Below are positions 16,196 through 27,230 of a DNA stretch of 64,000 nucleotides, piece after piece. The stretch spans positions 1 to 64,000 of the forward strand of contig CALUNB010000003.1 in the NCBI GenBank assembly GCA_944321885.1. Direction: 5' to 3'. Position numbers and translations under genes: made by a program. Below the pieces are notes generated by a model that was not told the origin of the DNA, searched no databases, and saw only the letters and a program-made list of their open reading frames with translations. Position 1 is the stretch's first letter, and each line of letters opens with the position of its first letter. Origin of the DNA: an uncultured Bacteroidales bacterium (GTDB taxonomy: Bacteria > Bacteroidota > Bacteroidia > Bacteroidales > P3).

Positions 16196-17165
16196 CTTTC
16201 CCCCGGTTATTTTCCTTGCAAACATTTGCCTGCCTCAATTCTTCCTCAAAATATGCAATCGTCTTCTTCAGACCCTCTTCCAAATCGATTACAGGTTCCC
16301 AATCCAGCATCCGCCGGGCCAATCCAATGTCCGGCCGTCGCTGGACCGGATCATCGGCAGGCAAAGGCTTATGGATGATTTTCGATTTGCTACCCGTCAT
16401 CCCTATCACCTTTTCAGCCAATTCCAAAATTGTAAACTCCCCGGGATTGCCGATATTGACCGGCCCCACACAAGAATCCTCCGTTTCCATCATCCGCAAC
16501 ATCCCTTCCACCAAATCGTCCACATACTGGAAGCTCCGCGTCTGGGTCCCGTCCCCGTAAACCGTGATGTCTTGGTCCTGCAAAGCCTGGACGATGAAAT
16601 TGGACACCACCCGCCCATCGTGCATGAACATCCTCGGTCCGTAAGTGTTGAAAATCCGGATAATCTTCACCCTTACACCGTTTTGCCTGTTATAATCCAT
16701 GCACAAGGTTTCCGCACAACGTTTCCCTTCATCGTAGCAAGAACGCAAGCCTATCGGATTCACGTTGCCCCAGTAGGTTTCCACCTGGGGGTGGATTTTC
16801 GGATCCCCGTAAACCTCGCTTGTGGAAGCCTGCAACATTTTGCAGCGCACACGTTTTGCCAAACCCAGCATATTAATGGCTCCCATGACCGAAGTCTTGG
16901 AGGTCTTTATAGGATTATACTGGTAATGGACCGGGGATGCCGGACAAGCCAAATTGTAAATTTCATCGACTTCGGCATAATAGGGCTGGGTCACATCATG
17001 GCGGACCAATTCAAAATAAGGATGACCTACCAGATGGGCGATGTTCTTCTTTTGTCCGGTAAAGAAGTTGTCCAAGCATATCACGGTATGCCCTTCCTGC
17101 AGCAAACGCTCGCAAAGATGGGAACCGATGAATCCGGCCCCGCCAGTCACTAAAACCGTCTTCAT
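16185..17165 (-). CDS. UDP-glucuronate decarboxylase (UDP-xylose synthase)
   Basis: This 326-residue extended SDR closely matches [13 protein letters not shown] at residues 8-17, [24 protein letters not shown], and SCYDEGKR with the catalytic Tyr and Lys. It converts UDP-glucuronate to UDP-xylose using bound NAD. The substrate is made by the ugd product encoded 16 bp upstream, so the pair makes a complete UDP-glucose to UDP-xylose route. The start at MKTVLVTGG follows TTTCGCGAAAGAGGAAAAGAC on the minus strand. UDP-xylose would feed a surface glycan; no glycosyltransferase is nearby. Confidence 0.92.
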   Translation of the reverse strand: MKTVLVTGGAGFIGSHLCERLLQEGHTVICLDNFFTGQKKNIAHLVGHPYFELVRHDVTQPYYAEVDEIYNLACPASPVHYQYNPIKTSKTSVMGAINMLGLAKRVRCKMLQASTSEVYGDPKIHPQVETYWGNVNPIGLRSCYDEGKRCAETLCMDYNRQNGVRVKIIRIFNTYGPRMFMHDGRVVSNFIVQALQDQDITVYGDGTQTRSFQYVDDLVEGMLRMMETEDSCVGPVNIGNPGEFTILELAEKVIGMTGSKSKIIHKPLPADDPVQRRPDIGLARRMLDWEPVIDLEEGLKKTIAYFEEELRQANVCKENNRGKDGR

Positions 17166-17181
17166 GTCTTTTCCTCTTTCG

Positions 17182-18507
17182 CTAATTGGTTCCGGTGATA
17201 CCGACACCATGATATTCGAAACCCGCCTTCCTGACTTCTTCCGCATCGTACAAATTCCGGCCATCGAACAACACCGGATAGCGCAACGAAGCCTTTACCC
17301 GAGCCCAATCCGGAATCCGGAATTCCGTCCACTCTGTCACCAGGAAAAGGACATCCGCCCCCTGTATCGTCTCATACATGTTGTCGCAATACGTGATGCT
17401 GTCCCCTATCCGGCGACGGCATTCGGTCATGGAAATCGGATCATGGGCCTTGACCTTGCAACCCGCTTTCAACAATTCCTCAATCATGACCAAGGACGGA
17501 GCCTCGCGCATGTCATCGGTCCCCGGTTTGAACGCCAAGCCCCAGAAAGCCACAGTCATTCCATCCACCTTTCCGCCAAAACGTTTCAAAAATTTTCTGA
17601 ACATCAAGGATTTCTGGGAAGCATTCACCGCTTCGACCGCCTGGAGCACCCGCATCTGGTAACCCTTCTTCTCTGCCGTCTTTACCAAAGCCTTGACATC
17701 CTTCGGGAAGCAAGAGCCTCCATAGCCGATCCCCGGGTACAGGAACTTGGAACCGATACGGGAATCACTGCCAATCCCCATGCGGACACTGTTCACGTCG
17801 GCACCCACCAATTCACAAAGGTTGGCGATGTCGTTCATGAAGCTAATCCGGGTCGCCAACATCGAATTGGCCGCATATTTGGTCATCTCGGCCGAAGGTA
17901 TGTCCATGAACAAAACAGGATGCCCGTTCAAGGTAAACGGCTTATACAAGCGGGCCATGATTTCCTTCGCCCTCTGGCTGGAAACCCCGACCACGATACG
18001 CTCGGGATACATGAAATCCTTGACGGCCGAACCTTCCTTGAGGAATTCGGGATTGGAAGCCACATCGAAAGGTATGTCCACTCCCCGCTTGCGCAATTCC
18101 TCCGAAATCGCCGCACGGACCTTCCCGGCCGTCCCGACAGGAACCGTGCTCTTGGTCACCATCAAGACATAGGAATCCATGTTGCGTCCCACTTCCCGGG
18201 CCACCTCCAGGACATAGTGCAAGTCCGCGCTCCCGTCTTCATCGGGAGGGGTCCCTACCGCGGAGAAAACCACTTCGGAACCCTTCATACCCTCGGCCAA
18301 GGAAGTCGTGAAAGATATCCTTCCCTTGGCGAGGTTGTTCTGCAACATATCTTCCAGCCCCTGCTCGTAAATAGGAGGAACCCCTTTCTTCAAACTAGCG
18401 ATTTTCGCCTCATCCACGTCCACACAACATACTTCCGTCCCCATCTCTGCAAAGCAAGTCCCGGTCACCAAACCCACATACCCGGAACCGACGATCGTAA
18501 TTTTCAT
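17182..18507 (-). CDS. ugd: UDP-glucose 6-dehydrogenase
   Basis: This 441-residue NAD-dependent enzyme oxidises UDP-glucose to UDP-glucuronate. It has the N-terminal Rossmann motif [10 protein letters not shown] (residues 7-16), a central dimerisation domain, the active-site GGSCFPKD (Cys), and the C-terminal UDP-binding domain ([15 protein letters not shown]). The start is the ATG at 18507 (MKITIVGSG). The longer frame upstream would cross the predicted promoter box at 18598. It is the first gene of the minus-strand run that ends with psd. Confidence 0.95.
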   Translation of the reverse strand: MKITIVGSGYVGLVTGTCFAEMGTEVCCVDVDEAKIASLKKGVPPIYEQGLEDMLQNNLAKGRISFTTSLAEGMKGSEVVFSAVGTPPDEDGSADLHYVLEVAREVGRNMDSYVLMVTKSTVPVGTAGKVRAAISEELRKRGVDIPFDVASNPEFLKEGSAVKDFMYPERIVVGVSSQRAKEIMARLYKPFTLNGHPVLFMDIPSAEMTKYAANSMLATRISFMNDIANLCELVGADVNSVRMGIGSDSRIGSKFLYPGIGYGGSCFPKDVKALVKTAEKKGYQMRVLQAVEAVNASQKSLMFRKFLKRFGGKVDGMTVAFWGLAFKPGTDDMREAPSLVMIEELLKAGCKVKAHDPISMTECRRRIGDSITYCDNMYETIQGADVLFLVTEWTEFRIPDWARVKASLRYPVLFDGRNLYDAEEVRKAGFEYHGVGITGTN

Positions 18508-18597
18508 ACCTATTATTATATTAATCGCATTTTCTCCTTCCGCAGCCCCGGAACCGGGCGGACCGGCCCAAGGGCACCAGATACTTTCATAAAATTG

Positions 18598-18605
18598 CAA
18601 AGGTA
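18598..18605 (-). promoter_or_regulatory. -7 box for the ugd operon
   Basis: The minus strand reads TACCTTTG, about 91 bp before the ugd start. No TTG stands at the usual distance. The rest of the 374-bp divergent region (18508-18881) contains the rpsL promoter and no gene. Confidence 0.45.
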
Positions 18606-18797
18606 ATCAATTTCCATCAAACCGGAGAATTCCGCCGCCCCGTCTCCGGAAACACCGCACCGGACCCGCCCCGGACCGACGAAATATGCCATACGCCAAC
18701 GGCATCCGATGGCCGCCACCATGCCGGAAACGGGATCAGGAAACAAGCCCGTACAGCAAGTCGACAAAAAGCTTTTCAAAGATTTTCAAGCATTTCA

Positions 18798-18828
18798 TTG
18801 TTTTTTCAAAAAACATGTTATATCTTTG
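18798..18828 (+). promoter_or_regulatory. str operon promoter (rpsL)
   Basis: TTG at 18798-18800, exactly 20 bases, TATCTTTG at 18821-18828. The start would be near 18835, with a leader of about 47 nt before rpsL. This is probably a main promoter for the long ribosomal gene run. Confidence 0.75.
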
Positions 18829-18881
18829 CGCTCCATTTTGGACTTTAGTTTAGATAGTATAACTAATACAAAAACAGCAAT

Positions 18882-19259
18882 ATGCCTACAATCCAACAGT
18901 TAGTTCGCAAGGGACGGCAGAAATTGACAGACAAGAGCAAGTCCCCGGCGCTGGACTCCTGTCCGCAACGCCGAGGCGTATGCGTGCGTGTTTATACCAC
19001 CACGCCCAAAAAGCCCAACTCGGCCATGCGTAAAGTGGCCCGTGTGCGTTTGACCAACCAAAAGGAAGTGAACGCTTACATCCCTGGAGAAGGCCACAAC
19101 TTGCAGGAACACTCCATCGTCATGATCCGGGGTGGCCGTGTGAAGGACCTTCCTGGTGTAAGGTACCACATCATCCGGGGGGCATTGGACACTTCCGGCG
19201 TAGAAGGCCGCAACCAGCGTCGCTCCAAGTACGGAACAAAACGTCCCAAGAAGAAATAA
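18882..19259 (+). CDS. rpsL: 30S ribosomal protein S12
   Basis: S12 (125 residues) shapes the decoding centre of the 30S subunit. The two streptomycin-contact loops are intact: TTPKKPNSA with Lys43 and GRVKDLPGV with Lys near 88, i.e. the sensitive wild-type residues. It is the first gene of the str cluster, 34 bp before rpsG. Confidence 0.98.
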   Translation: MPTIQQLVRKGRQKLTDKSKSPALDSCPQRRGVCVRVYTTTPKKPNSAMRKVARVRLTNQKEVNAYIPGEGHNLQEHSIVMIRGGRVKDLPGVRYHIIRGALDTSGVEGRNQRRSKYGTKRPKKK

Positions 19260-19293
19260 CATCGTTTTGTAAAGAGGTAAACAAGTCCGAGTC

Positions 19294-19761
19294 ATGAGAA
19301 AGACAACACCAAAAAAGAGAATCATACTTCCCGACCCCAAGTACAACGACGTGTTGGTGACCAAGTTCATCAACAACATCATGTTGGAAGGGAAGAAGAG
19401 TATCGCGCATGAAATCTTCTACGATGCCATTGAGGAAGTTTCTGCCAAGACCAAGGAAAACGGGTTGGAAGTTTGGAAGAAAGCATTGGCCAACGTTACA
19501 CCTTCGGTGGAAGTAAGAAGCCGCCGTGTAGGTGGTGCCACTTTCCAAATCCCGTCCGAAATCCGTCCGGAGAGGAAACAATCCATCGGCATGAAGTCCC
19601 TGATTTCATACGCCCGCAAGCGCAACGAAAAGTCGATGGCCCACAAACTGGCTGCGGAAATCATGGCCGCGTACAAGGAAGAAGGCGCCGCTTTCAAGCG
19701 CAAGGAAGATATTCATAGGATGGCCGAAGCCAATAAAGCCTTCTCGCACTTTAAATTCTAA
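19294..19761 (+). CDS. rpsG: 30S ribosomal protein S7
   Basis: S7 (155 residues) nucleates assembly of the 30S head by binding the 3' major domain of 16S rRNA. Family sequence is clear ([41 protein letters not shown]). It ends 8 bp before fusA, so translation of the two is probably linked. Confidence 0.98.
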   Translation: MRKTTPKKRIILPDPKYNDVLVTKFINNIMLEGKKSIAHEIFYDAIEEVSAKTKENGLEVWKKALANVTPSVEVRSRRVGGATFQIPSEIRPERKQSIGMKSLISYARKRNEKSMAHKLAAEIMAAYKEEGAAFKRKEDIHRMAEANKAFSHFKF

Positions 19762-19769
19762 AAGAAACA

Positions 19770-21857
19770 ATGGCACACGATTTATCCAAAACCCGGAACA
19801 TCGGGATCATGGCCCATATCGACGCCGGGAAAACGACATGTTCCGAGCGTATCTTGTTTTATACAGGGAAGACCCACAAGATTGGTGAAACCCACGAGGG
19901 TACCGCCACGATGGACTGGATGGCCCAGGAACAGGAACGAGGCATCACCATCACCTCGGCGGCCACTACCGTTTTCTGGAAGTATCAAAACAACAATTAC
20001 AAGATTAACTTGATTGATACTCCGGGCCACGTTGACTTCACGGTAGAAGTGGAACGCTCTCTCCGCGTGTTGGACGGAGCTGTAGCCTTGTTCTGCGCCG
20101 TGGGCGGTGTCCAACCCCAATCCGAAACCGTTTGGCGCCAAGCCAACAAATACAAAGTCCCCCGTATCTGTTTCGTCAACAAAATGGACCGTACGGGTGC
20201 CGATTTCTACAATGTCGTCAATCAAATCAGCGAACGCCTCCATGCCAAGCCGGTAGTCATGGAATTGCCTATCGGACAAGAGGATTCCTTCATCGGGGTC
20301 GTAGACTTGATTACCAAGAAGGCTTATAAGTGGGAAGATGAAAAGGGTACCGAGTTCGATGAAATCGAAATCCCTGCCGACATGGTCGACCAAGTGGAAG
20401 AATACCACAACAAATTGGTCGAAACCGCTGCCGAGGAGGACGAAGCCTTGATGGAAAAATTCTTTGAAGACCCCGCTTCCCTTACCGAAGAAGAGATTGT
20501 CGGTGCCATCCGCAAGGGTACGATTGCCATGCACATCAACCCCGTTCTCTGCGGTTCCGCCATCAAGAACAAGGCGGTACAACCCTTGTTGGACGCCATT
20601 ATCCGTTACCTGCCCAGCCCGCTGGACGTGGAAGCTGTCGTAGGAACGAATCCTGAAACCGGAGAAGAATGCGAGCGCAAAGTAGACGTGAACGAACCCT
20701 TCTGCGCCTTGGCTTTCAAAATCGCCACCGACCCGTTCGTGGGACGTATCGCTTTCTTCCGTGTGTATTCGGGTGCCTTGGATTCCGGTTCCTACGTGCT
20801 CAATGCTTCAACCGGTAAAAAAGAACGTATTTCCCGTATCCTCCAGATGCACGCTAACAAGCAGCAGCCTCTGGACCGCATCGAAGCCGGGGATATCGGA
20901 GCCGCTGTGGGTTTCAAAGAAATCAAGACGGGGAACACGCTTTGCGATGAAAAGAACCCCATCATCTTGGAATCCATGACTTTCCCCGAACCGGTAATCA
21001 GTATCGCCATCGAGCCTGTTTCGCAACAAGACGTGGACAAACTTTCCAACGGTTTGATGAAATTGGCCGAAGAAGACCCCACTTTCCGTGTCAAGAGCGA
21101 TGAAAATTCGGGCCAAACTGTCATCAGCGGTATGGGCGAATTGCACTTGGATATCCTTTTGGACCGCCTCAAACGCGAGTTCAAAGTGGAATGCAACCAA
21201 GGCCGTCCCCAAGTTGCCTACAAGGAAGCCATCTGCTCCACGGTTCAACACCGCGAAGTTTACAAAAAGCAAACCGGGGGTCGTGGTAAATTCGCCGATA
21301 TCCTGTTTGAAATCTCTCCGGCAGACGAAGGTGTCAAAGGACTGCAGTTCATCAACGAAGTCAAAGGCGGGAATATTCCCAAGGAATTCATCCCTGCCAT
21401 CGAAAAAGGTTTCAAAGCCTCGATGGAAAACGGTGTCCTGGCAGGATATCCTGTGGAAAGCCTCAAAGTCCGCGTGTTGGATGGTTCGTTCCACCCGGTG
21501 GACTCCGATGCCCTTTCTTTCGAAGTCTGCGCCAAGATGGGCTTCCGCGAAGCTTGCCGGAAAGCCAAGTCGATTTTGCTCGAACCAATCATGTCCGTGG
21601 AAATCGAAACTCCCGACCAGAACGTGGGGGATGTTTCGAGCGACTTGAACCGTCGCCGCGGTATCATGGAAGGTATCGAAGCGAAACCCGGCGGACAAGC
21701 TATCCGCGCAAAGGTTCCTTTGGCCGAGATGTTCGGTTACGTGACGGCTTTGCGTACCCTTACCTCGGGACGTGCCAGCTCCACGATGGAGTATTCGCAC
21801 CATGCCGAAGCCCCGGCCAACATCACCGCCGAAGTTATCAAACAAGCCTCGAAATAG
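19770..21857 (+). CDS. fusA: elongation factor G
   Basis: EF-G (695 residues) is the GTPase that drives translocation. It has the P-loop AHIDAGKTT at 15-23, the switch region [19 protein letters not shown] and NKMD, followed by domains II-V ending in the [13 protein letters not shown] segment typical of EF-G. It keeps the full set of GTPase motifs, so it reads as the translational factor. The EF-Tu gene, which follows fusA in many bacteria, is absent and rpsJ comes next. Confidence 0.97.
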   Translation: MAHDLSKTRNIGIMAHIDAGKTTCSERILFYTGKTHKIGETHEGTATMDWMAQEQERGITITSAATTVFWKYQNNNYKINLIDTPGHVDFTVEVERSLRVLDGAVALFCAVGGVQPQSETVWRQANKYKVPRICFVNKMDRTGADFYNVVNQISERLHAKPVVMELPIGQEDSFIGVVDLITKKAYKWEDEKGTEFDEIEIPADMVDQVEEYHNKLVETAAEEDEALMEKFFEDPASLTEEEIVGAIRKGTIAMHINPVLCGSAIKNKAVQPLLDAIIRYLPSPLDVEAVVGTNPETGEECERKVDVNEPFCALAFKIATDPFVGRIAFFRVYSGALDSGSYVLNASTGKKERISRILQMHANKQQPLDRIEAGDIGAAVGFKEIKTGNTLCDEKNPIILESMTFPEPVISIAIEPVSQQDVDKLSNGLMKLAEEDPTFRVKSDENSGQTVISGMGELHLDILLDRLKREFKVECNQGRPQVAYKEAICSTVQHREVYKKQTGGRGKFADILFEISPADEGVKGLQFINEVKGGNIPKEFIPAIEKGFKASMENGVLAGYPVESLKVRVLDGSFHPVDSDALSFEVCAKMGFREACRKAKSILLEPIMSVEIETPDQNVGDVSSDLNRRRGIMEGIEAKPGGQAIRAKVPLAEMFGYVTALRTLTSGRASSTMEYSHHAEAPANITAEVIKQASK

Positions 21858-21870
21858 TGAAATTCATTTT

Positions 21871-21914
21871 CCGATGTCCACGGCAATCCGAGAGGATATG
21901 ACCGTGGACATTGG
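21871..21914 (+). promoter_or_regulatory. hairpin in the rpsJ leader
   Basis: ATGTCCACGG (21874-21883) and CCGTGGACAT (21902-21911) pair perfectly over 10 bp around an 18-base loop, and flanking CC/GG can extend the stem. It fills most of the 75-bp fusA-rpsJ gap. No T tract follows, so it is not a standard terminator. It could be an S10-operon leader or an RNA processing site. Confidence 0.6.
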
Positions 21915-21932
21915 CATAAAAAAGAAAAAACC

Positions 21933-22241
21933 GTGAGTCAACAAAAAATTCGAATCAAACTGAAGTCTTACGACTACAACTTGGTGGACAAGTCCGCTGA
22001 GAAAATCGTCAAGACCGTGAAGATGACCGGTGCCATGGTCAGCGGCCCCATACCCCTGCCCACCGACAAGAAAATCTTCACCGTGAACCGTTCCACTTTC
22101 GTCAACAAGAAATCAAGGGAACAGTTCGAGTTGTCCTCGTACAAACGTCTGTTGGACATCCACAGCAGCAGCTCCAAGACCATCGATGCCTTGATGAAAC
22201 TGGAATTGCCCAGCGGCGTGGAAGTGGAAATCAAAGTCTGA
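21933..22241 (+). CDS. rpsJ: 30S ribosomal protein S10
   Basis: S10 (102 residues) belongs to the 30S head and doubles as NusE in antitermination. [10 protein letters not shown] and the loop region [14 protein letters not shown] are typical. The start is GTG at 21933 ([10 protein letters not shown]). It opens the S10 cluster and is bordered by RNA hairpins on both sides. Confidence 0.97.
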   Translation: MSQQKIRIKLKSYDYNLVDKSAEKIVKTVKMTGAMVSGPIPLPTDKKIFTVNRSTFVNKKSREQFELSSYKRLLDIHSSSSKTIDALMKLELPSGVEVEIKV

Positions 22242-22264
22242 GGAAGGACTAAGTACTACTACAG

Positions 22265-22301
22265 GGCAAAACAAGCGAAACCCGGAGACGGGTCTCTTGC
22301 C
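22265..22301 (+). promoter_or_regulatory. structured element between rpsJ and rplC
   Basis: An outer helix GGCAA/TTGCC (22265-22269 with 22297-22301) encloses an inner helix ACCCG/CGGGT capped by a GAGA loop of the GNRA type (22280-22293). It lies 42 bp before the rplC ATG in a 102-bp gap, unusually long for this cluster. It may be an autoregulatory site for L3 or L4; that is inference. Confidence 0.5.
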
Positions 22302-22343
22302 AAACGAGTCAAAAGAGTTCAATAACCATTAACAAGAAAAGTA

Positions 22344-22973
22344 ATGTCCGGATTAATTGGAAGAAAAATCGGAATGACTAGCATCTGGGATGCCTCCGGT
22401 CGGAACATACCGTGCACAGTGATAGAAGCTGGTCCTTGTGTGGTAACGCAAGTAAAAACAAAAGAGAAGGACGGCTACGATGCCATTCAACTTTCTTTCG
22501 GGGAAAGGAAAGAAAAACATACCTCGAAATCCCTCAAAGGCCATTTCGCGAAAGCCAACACCACGCCCAAACAAGTGAGCATGGAGTTCAGCCGTTTTGA
22601 AGAAGGCCATCGCAAGAACTTCGGCGAAACCCTTACCGTTGAAGTATTCGCCGAGGGTGAATTCATTGACGTGGCAGGCGTGACCAAAGGGCACGGCTTC
22701 CAAGGCGTCGTAGGCCGGCATGGTTTCGGCGGCGTTGGTCAAAAGACTCACGGTCAGCACAACCGCCTCAGAGCCCCCGGTTCCGTTGGAGCTTCTTCCT
22801 ATCCTTCCCGTTTGTTCAAAGGACTCCGCATGGCAGGACAAACCGGCCACGTAAGAAGGAAAAGCATCAACTTGGAGATTGTCAAAATCGTTCCTGAAAA
22901 GAATTTGGTTTTAGTTAAAGGTTCCGTACCCGGTCCTAAAGGTTCATTTTTAAAATTAGAGAGATGGAGTTAA
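22344..22973 (+). CDS. rplC: 50S ribosomal protein L3
   Basis: L3 (209 residues) binds near the 3' end of 23S rRNA and starts 50S assembly. Its long loop, with [18 protein letters not shown], reaches toward the peptidyl-transferase centre. The length is typical. The last 10 bases overlap rplD, giving translational coupling. Confidence 0.97.
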   Translation: MSGLIGRKIGMTSIWDASGRNIPCTVIEAGPCVVTQVKTKEKDGYDAIQLSFGERKEKHTSKSLKGHFAKANTTPKQVSMEFSRFEEGHRKNFGETLTVEVFAEGEFIDVAGVTKGHGFQGVVGRHGFGGVGQKTHGQHNRLRAPGSVGASSYPSRLFKGLRMAGQTGHVRRKSINLEIVKIVPEKNLVLVKGSVPGPKGSFLKLERWS

Positions 22974-23599
22974 TAGTTTATAGCACAGCCGGAAAGGATA
23001 CCGGAAAGAAGGTGCAGGTTTCCGACAGCATTGCAAATGCCGAACCGAACGACCACGCCATTTACTTGGATGTGAAGCAATACATGGCCAACCGTCGCCA
23101 AGGTACGCACAAGAGTAAGGAGAGGTCTGAAATGTCGGGTAGTACCAAGAAATTGGGAAAACAAAAGGGTGGCGGTGGCGCCCGTCGCGGGGACATCAAC
23201 TCGCCCCTGTTGCACGGTGGTGCCCGTGTCTTCGGTCCTCGCCCGCGCGACTACAATTTCAAATTAAACAAAAAGGTCAAAAAACTTGCCCGGTTGTCGG
23301 CCTTGGCTTACAAGTTCAAGGAAAACAACGTGACGGTGGTTGAAGATTTCAGCTTCGAAGCCCCCAAGACGAAGAAGATGATTGAACTTCTGAAGAACCT
23401 GAATCTGTCAGAAAAAAAATCACTTATAGTACTTGCGGAATCAAATAATTTTGTATTTTTGTCCTCCCGAAATCTGCCGCAGATTAAGGTTGTAAGAGTT
23501 TCAGATTTAAACACTTACGAAATCCTCAACGCGAAAAATCTGCTTTTCGTGGAATCTTCGGCAAAGAAGCTGGACGAGATTTTTGCACCGGCTGAGTAA
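22964..23599 (+). CDS. rplD: 50S ribosomal protein L4
   Basis: L4 (211 residues) lines the exit tunnel. The tunnel loop [19 protein letters not shown] (residues about 66-84) is present and is also the site where macrolide-resistance changes occur in other species. In some bacteria L4 represses its own operon. It overlaps rplC by 10 bases. Confidence 0.97.
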   Translation: MELIVYSTAGKDTGKKVQVSDSIANAEPNDHAIYLDVKQYMANRRQGTHKSKERSEMSGSTKKLGKQKGGGGARRGDINSPLLHGGARVFGPRPRDYNFKLNKKVKKLARLSALAYKFKENNVTVVEDFSFEAPKTKKMIELLKNLNLSEKKSLIVLAESNNFVFLSSRNLPQIKVVRVSDLNTYEILNAKNLLFVESSAKKLDEIFAPAE

Positions 23600-23620
23600 G
23601 GACCGCTTAAATAAAGAACA

Positions 23621-23911
23621 ATGAACGTGATAATTAAACCTATCGTCACCGAAAAAATGAACAAGGTGGCGGAAAAATTCAACCGTGTCGGTTTCATCGT
23701 TGACAAGACGGCCAACAAGATTGAAATAAAGAAAGCGGTGGAAGACAAGTACGGGGTTAAAGTCACCCGAGTGAACACCATCAATTATGATGGCAAGCGG
23801 AAATCCCGCTACACGAAAGCCGGGTTCATTTCCGGCCGGACGAACGCATACAAGAAAGCATTGGTGACCTTGGCTCAAGGCGACACTATCGATTTTTTTA
23901 GTAACATTTAA
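23621..23911 (+). CDS. rplW: 50S ribosomal protein L23
   Basis: L23 (96 residues) lies at the tunnel exit and docks trigger factor and [18 protein letters not shown] and [11 protein letters not shown] match the family. It ends 5 bp before rplB. Confidence 0.96.
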   Translation: MNVIIKPIVTEKMNKVAEKFNRVGFIVDKTANKIEIKKAVEDKYGVKVTRVNTINYDGKRKSRYTKAGFISGRTNAYKKALVTLAQGDTIDFFSNI

Positions 23912-23916
23912 GAGAG

Positions 23917-24741
23917 ATGGCTTTAAAGAAATACAAACCCACTTCGGCGGGTCAGCGCTTTAGGACTACCAGCACGTTCGAGGAAATCACGGCCACGAAG
24001 CCTGAAAAGTCCTTGCTCACTTTCATACACAAAACCGGGGGTCGCAACAACCAAGGTCGCAGGACGATGCGTTATATCGGTGGCGGTCACAAAAGACGTT
24101 ACCGTATCATCGATTTCAAACGTGAAAAAGACCAGATACCTGCCACTGTAAAAACTATCGAGTACGATCCGAACCGTAGCGCCCGTATCGCGCTCTTGGC
24201 GTATGCGGATGGTGAAAAGAGATACATTTTGGCCCCGCAAGGACTGCAAGTAGGCCAAAAAGTAATCTCCGGTAAGGATATCGCACCTGATTTGGGAAAC
24301 GCCCTTTTCTTGAGCGAAATACCTCTGGGTACCTTGATCCATAACATCGAGCTTCGTCCCGGTCAAGGCGGGAAGATTGTCCGCAGTGCCGGAACTTATG
24401 CCCAATTGCTCTCCCGTGACGGCAAATACGCTATCATCAAATTACCTTCCGGTGAAACGAGGAAAATCCTCCAAGCTTGCAAGGCCACGATTGGAACGAC
24501 ATCCAATCCCGACCACAACTTGGAGTCCTCCGGTAAGGCGGGCCGCAGCCGCTGGTTGGGACGCAGACCGCGCAACCGGGGTGTTGTTATGAACCCTGTA
24601 GATCACCCGATGGGTGGTGGTGAAGGACGCGCTTCCGGAGGTCATCCGCGTTCGCGCAAGGGCCTTCCTGCAAAGGGTTACAAGACTCGTCGCAGGAAGA
24701 ATCCTTCGAACCAGTACATCATTGAAAGAAGGAAGAAGTAA
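23917..24741 (+). CDS. rplB: 50S ribosomal protein L2
   Basis: L2 (274 residues) is needed for subunit joining and for the peptidyl-transferase centre. The C-terminal signature [16 protein letters not shown] includes the conserved His. Basic N- and C-terminal tails contact 23S rRNA. Confidence 0.98.
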   Translation: MALKKYKPTSAGQRFRTTSTFEEITATKPEKSLLTFIHKTGGRNNQGRRTMRYIGGGHKRRYRIIDFKREKDQIPATVKTIEYDPNRSARIALLAYADGEKRYILAPQGLQVGQKVISGKDIAPDLGNALFLSEIPLGTLIHNIELRPGQGGKIVRSAGTYAQLLSRDGKYAIIKLPSGETRKILQACKATIGTTSNPDHNLESSGKAGRSRWLGRRPRNRGVVMNPVDHPMGGGEGRASGGHPRSRKGLPAKGYKTRRRKNPSNQYIIERRKK

Positions 24742-24761
24742 TTAAAAAAACGTAAAGAAAG

Positions 24762-25040
24762 ATGAGCCGTTCAATAAAAAAGGGTCCATATATCCACTAT
24801 AAGCTGGAGAAGAAAGTTCTTGCTGCTGCTGAAAGCAAGAAGAAAGGCACCATCAAGACATGGTCAAGGGCTTCGATGATTTCTCCTGATTTCGTTGGAT
24901 TGACCATTGCCGTACACAACGGAAACAAATTCGTTCCCGTTTACGTGACCGAAAACATGGTCGGGCACAAATTGGGAGAATTTGCTCCTACCCGCACATT
25001 CCGCGGTCATGCCGGTAATAAAGATAAAGGAAAAAAGTAA
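24762..25040 (+). CDS. rpsS: 30S ribosomal protein S19
   Basis: S19 (92 residues) forms a complex with S13 at the head of the 30S subunit. [23 protein letters not shown] and [14 protein letters not shown] are diagnostic. It follows rplB at 20 bp. Confidence 0.97.
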   Translation: MSRSIKKGPYIHYKLEKKVLAAAESKKKGTIKTWSRASMISPDFVGLTIAVHNGNKFVPVYVTENMVGHKLGEFAPTRTFRGHAGNKDKGKK

Positions 25041-25066
25041 TCACCGCTTGTAAATAACATAGAGCA

Positions 25067-25555
25067 ATGGGATCGAGAAAACGCATTCGTGCTGAAAAGC
25101 TAAAAGAGCAGAAGAAAACGCTCTACGTGGCCAAGTTGAGAAACAACCCCACTTCTCCCCGCAAAACCAGATATACTGCAGATTTGATCCGGGGGTTGGA
25201 TGTGGACAAAGCTTTGGCCGTTCTCCAATACGGGCACAGGGAAGCCGCTCCTAAACTGCATAAATTGCTCCGTTCTGCCATCGCCAATTGGCAAAACAAG
25301 AACGAAGGTGTACGCATGGAGGATGCCCACCTGTACGTAAAAGAAATTTTCGTAGACGGTGGTACCCAATTGAAAAGGTTGCGCCCTGCCCCGCAAGGAC
25401 GTGGATACAGGATCCGCAAGCGTTCCAACCATGTGACACTTATCTTGGGAAGCCGGGATTTGACCGCCCAAAGCAAGGCCAAATCCAAAGGTGCCAAGGC
25501 CGAAGGGAAACCGGCAAATGAGAATGTTGAAAAATCAGAATCCGAAAACAAGTAA
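25067..25555 (+). CDS. rplV: 50S ribosomal protein L22 with extended tail
   Basis: L22 (162 residues) contributes a β-hairpin to the exit tunnel. The family core ends near residue 135 ([11 protein letters not shown]). A charged Lys/Ala/Glu tail of about 25 residues follows, longer than in E. coli (110 residues) and likely disordered. It ends 2 bp before rpsC. Confidence 0.96.
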   Translation: MGSRKRIRAEKLKEQKKTLYVAKLRNNPTSPRKTRYTADLIRGLDVDKALAVLQYGHREAAPKLHKLLRSAIANWQNKNEGVRMEDAHLYVKEIFVDGGTQLKRLRPAPQGRGYRIRKRSNHVTLILGSRDLTAQSKAKSKGAKAEGKPANENVEKSESENK

Positions 25556-25557
25556 CA

Positions 25558-26292
25558 ATGGGACAGAAAACAAATCCTATAGGCAATAGATTAGGTATTA
25601 TCAGGGGCTGGGATTCCAGCTGGTACGGTGGTCGTCGTTTTGAAGCCAAATTGGTGGAAGATGACAAAATCCGTAAATACTTGAACGTGCGTCTGGCCAA
25701 GGCCAGTGTTTCCAAGATTCTGATTGAACGGACCCTGAAAATGGTCACCATCACCATTTTCACAGCCAAGCCGGGATTGATTATCGGCAAAGCCGGACAG
25801 GAAGTGGACAAGCTGAAGGAAGAGTTGAAGAAGCTGACGGGAAAAGAAATCCAAATCAGTATTTCCGAAATCAAGCGTCCCGAACTGGATGCCGTCATCG
25901 TGGCTTCTTCGATTGCCCGCCAATTGGAAGGACGTGTTTCCTATCGCAAGGCCATCAAAACGGCCATCGCTTCAGCCATGCGTATGAGCGCGGAAGGAAT
26001 CAAGGTCCAGATTTCCGGCCGTCTGGGCGGTGCTGAAATGGCACGGACCGAACACTTCAAGGAAGGACGTACACCCTTGCATACCTTGAGGGCTGATATC
26101 GACTATGCCTTGGCCGAAGCCCATACCACCTACGGTCGTTTGGGAATCAAAGTCTGGATTTGCCGGGGTATTGTTTACGGGAAACGAGATTTGACCGCCG
26201 GCTTTGCGGCTGCAACCACCGGAAAAGAGCCCAATGGAAGGCCGATGCCTCCTCGTCAGGGTGCAGGTGGCAGAAGAAAGAAAGCCAACTAA
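25558..26292 (+). CDS. rpsC: 30S ribosomal protein S3
   Basis: S3 (244 residues) lies at the mRNA entry channel. It has a KH domain with [15 protein letters not shown] (about 79-93), then the C-terminal domain with [12 protein letters not shown] and [14 protein letters not shown]. The basic Gly-rich end is typical. Confidence 0.97.
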   Translation: MGQKTNPIGNRLGIIRGWDSSWYGGRRFEAKLVEDDKIRKYLNVRLAKASVSKILIERTLKMVTITIFTAKPGLIIGKAGQEVDKLKEELKKLTGKEIQISISEIKRPELDAVIVASSIARQLEGRVSYRKAIKTAIASAMRMSAEGIKVQISGRLGGAEMARTEHFKEGRTPLHTLRADIDYALAEAHTTYGRLGIKVWICRGIVYGKRDLTAGFAAATTGKEPNGRPMPPRQGAGGRRKKAN

Positions 26293-26323
26293 TACAGTGT
26301 TAACATTTTAACATTTTAAAGAG

Positions 26324-26746
26324 ATGTTACAACCCAAGAAAACAAAGTTCAGGAAGCAGCAAAAAGGCAGAATGAAAGGCGATACCAAGCGTGGTGCCGA
26401 GATTGCTTTCGGATCTTTCGGCATCAAGGCTATGGAAACGGCCTTCATCACAGCCCGCCAATTGGAAGCCGCGCGTCAAGCTGTAACACGTTATATGAAA
26501 CGTGAGGGTCAAATTTGGATTCGTGTTTTTCCGGATAAACCCATCACCAAAAAACCGAACGAAGTGCGTATGGGTAAGGGGAAAGGTTCGCCTGAATACT
26601 TTGTGGCCCGTGTTTGCCCTGGACGAATTTTGTTTGAAGCCGATGGAGTACCCTTGGATGTGGCGAAAGAAGCTCTTCGCCTTGCATCGCAGAAATTGCC
26701 CATTGCAGTGAAGTTCGTTGTGAGAAGAGATTACGTAGCCGAATAA
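26324..26746 (+). CDS. rplP: 50S ribosomal protein L16
   Basis: L16 (140 residues) helps place the A-site t[19 protein letters not shown] at the start and [14 protein letters not shown]...RMGKGKG are family hallmarks. It follows rpsC at 31 bp, through an A/T-rich spacer with a repeated TTAACATTT. Confidence 0.97.
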   Translation: MLQPKKTKFRKQQKGRMKGDTKRGAEIAFGSFGIKAMETAFITARQLEAARQAVTRYMKREGQIWIRVFPDKPITKKPNEVRMGKGKGSPEYFVARVCPGRILFEADGVPLDVAKEALRLASQKLPIAVKFVVRRDYVAE

Positions 26747-26760
26747 TAGGGAGGGAAGCC

Positions 26761-26958
26761 ATGAAAACAGATTTCGTAGTTAGAGAATTGACAACCGAGG
26801 AACTGAAAGACCGTTTGGACACGGAAAGGGCCGAGTTGCACAAGATGAGATTGAACCACGCAATTTCACCTGTGGAAAACCCGAACCTGATAAGAAAGCA
26901 CAAAAAAAACATCGCCCGTATCCTGACGGAGTTACGCCGCAGGGAATTGGCCGACTAA
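26761..26958 (+). CDS. rpmC: 50S ribosomal protein L29
   Basis: L29 (65 residues) is a two-helix protein beside the tunnel exit. ELTTEELKDRL and the NPNLIRKHKKNIARILTEL helix identify it. It is preceded by AGGGAGG seven bases before the ATG, the clearest Shine-Dalgarno-like site in this cluster. Confidence 0.95.
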   Translation: MKTDFVVRELTTEELKDRLDTERAELHKMRLNHAISPVENPNLIRKHKKNIARILTELRRRELAD

Positions 26959-26973
26959 AGCCCCAAATGAGAA

Positions 26974-27228
26974 ATGGAAAGGAATCTTAGAAAAGAGAGA
27001 ATCGGCGTGGTGGTCAGCGACAAAATGCAGAAAACCATCACTGTCTTGGTTGAGCGGAAAATGAAACACCCTATTTACGGCAAGTTCGTAAAGAAATCAA
27101 CCAAATTCAAGGCTCATGACGAAAAGAACGACTGCCATATCGGAGATACCGTCCGCATCATGGAAACCCGTCCTTTGAGCAAAGACAAACGTTGGAGATT
27201 AGTTGAAATCATTGAAAGAGCTAAATAA
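26974..27228 (+). CDS. rpsQ: 30S ribosomal protein S17
   Basis: S17 (84 residues) is an OB-fold protein binding the 5' domain of 16S r[22 protein letters not shown] and the [20 protein letters not shown] block are typical. It ends 2 bp before rplN. Confidence 0.96.
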   Translation: MERNLRKERIGVVVSDKMQKTITVLVERKMKHPIYGKFVKKSTKFKAHDEKNDCHIGDTVRIMETRPLSKDKRWRLVEIIERAK

Positions 27229-27230
27229 TT

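Noticed and set aside
17041-18606. A 521-codon plus-strand frame opposite ugd and UDP-xylose synthase
   Set aside because: The minus-strand genes have intact active-site motifs; the plus frame spans their boundary and has none.
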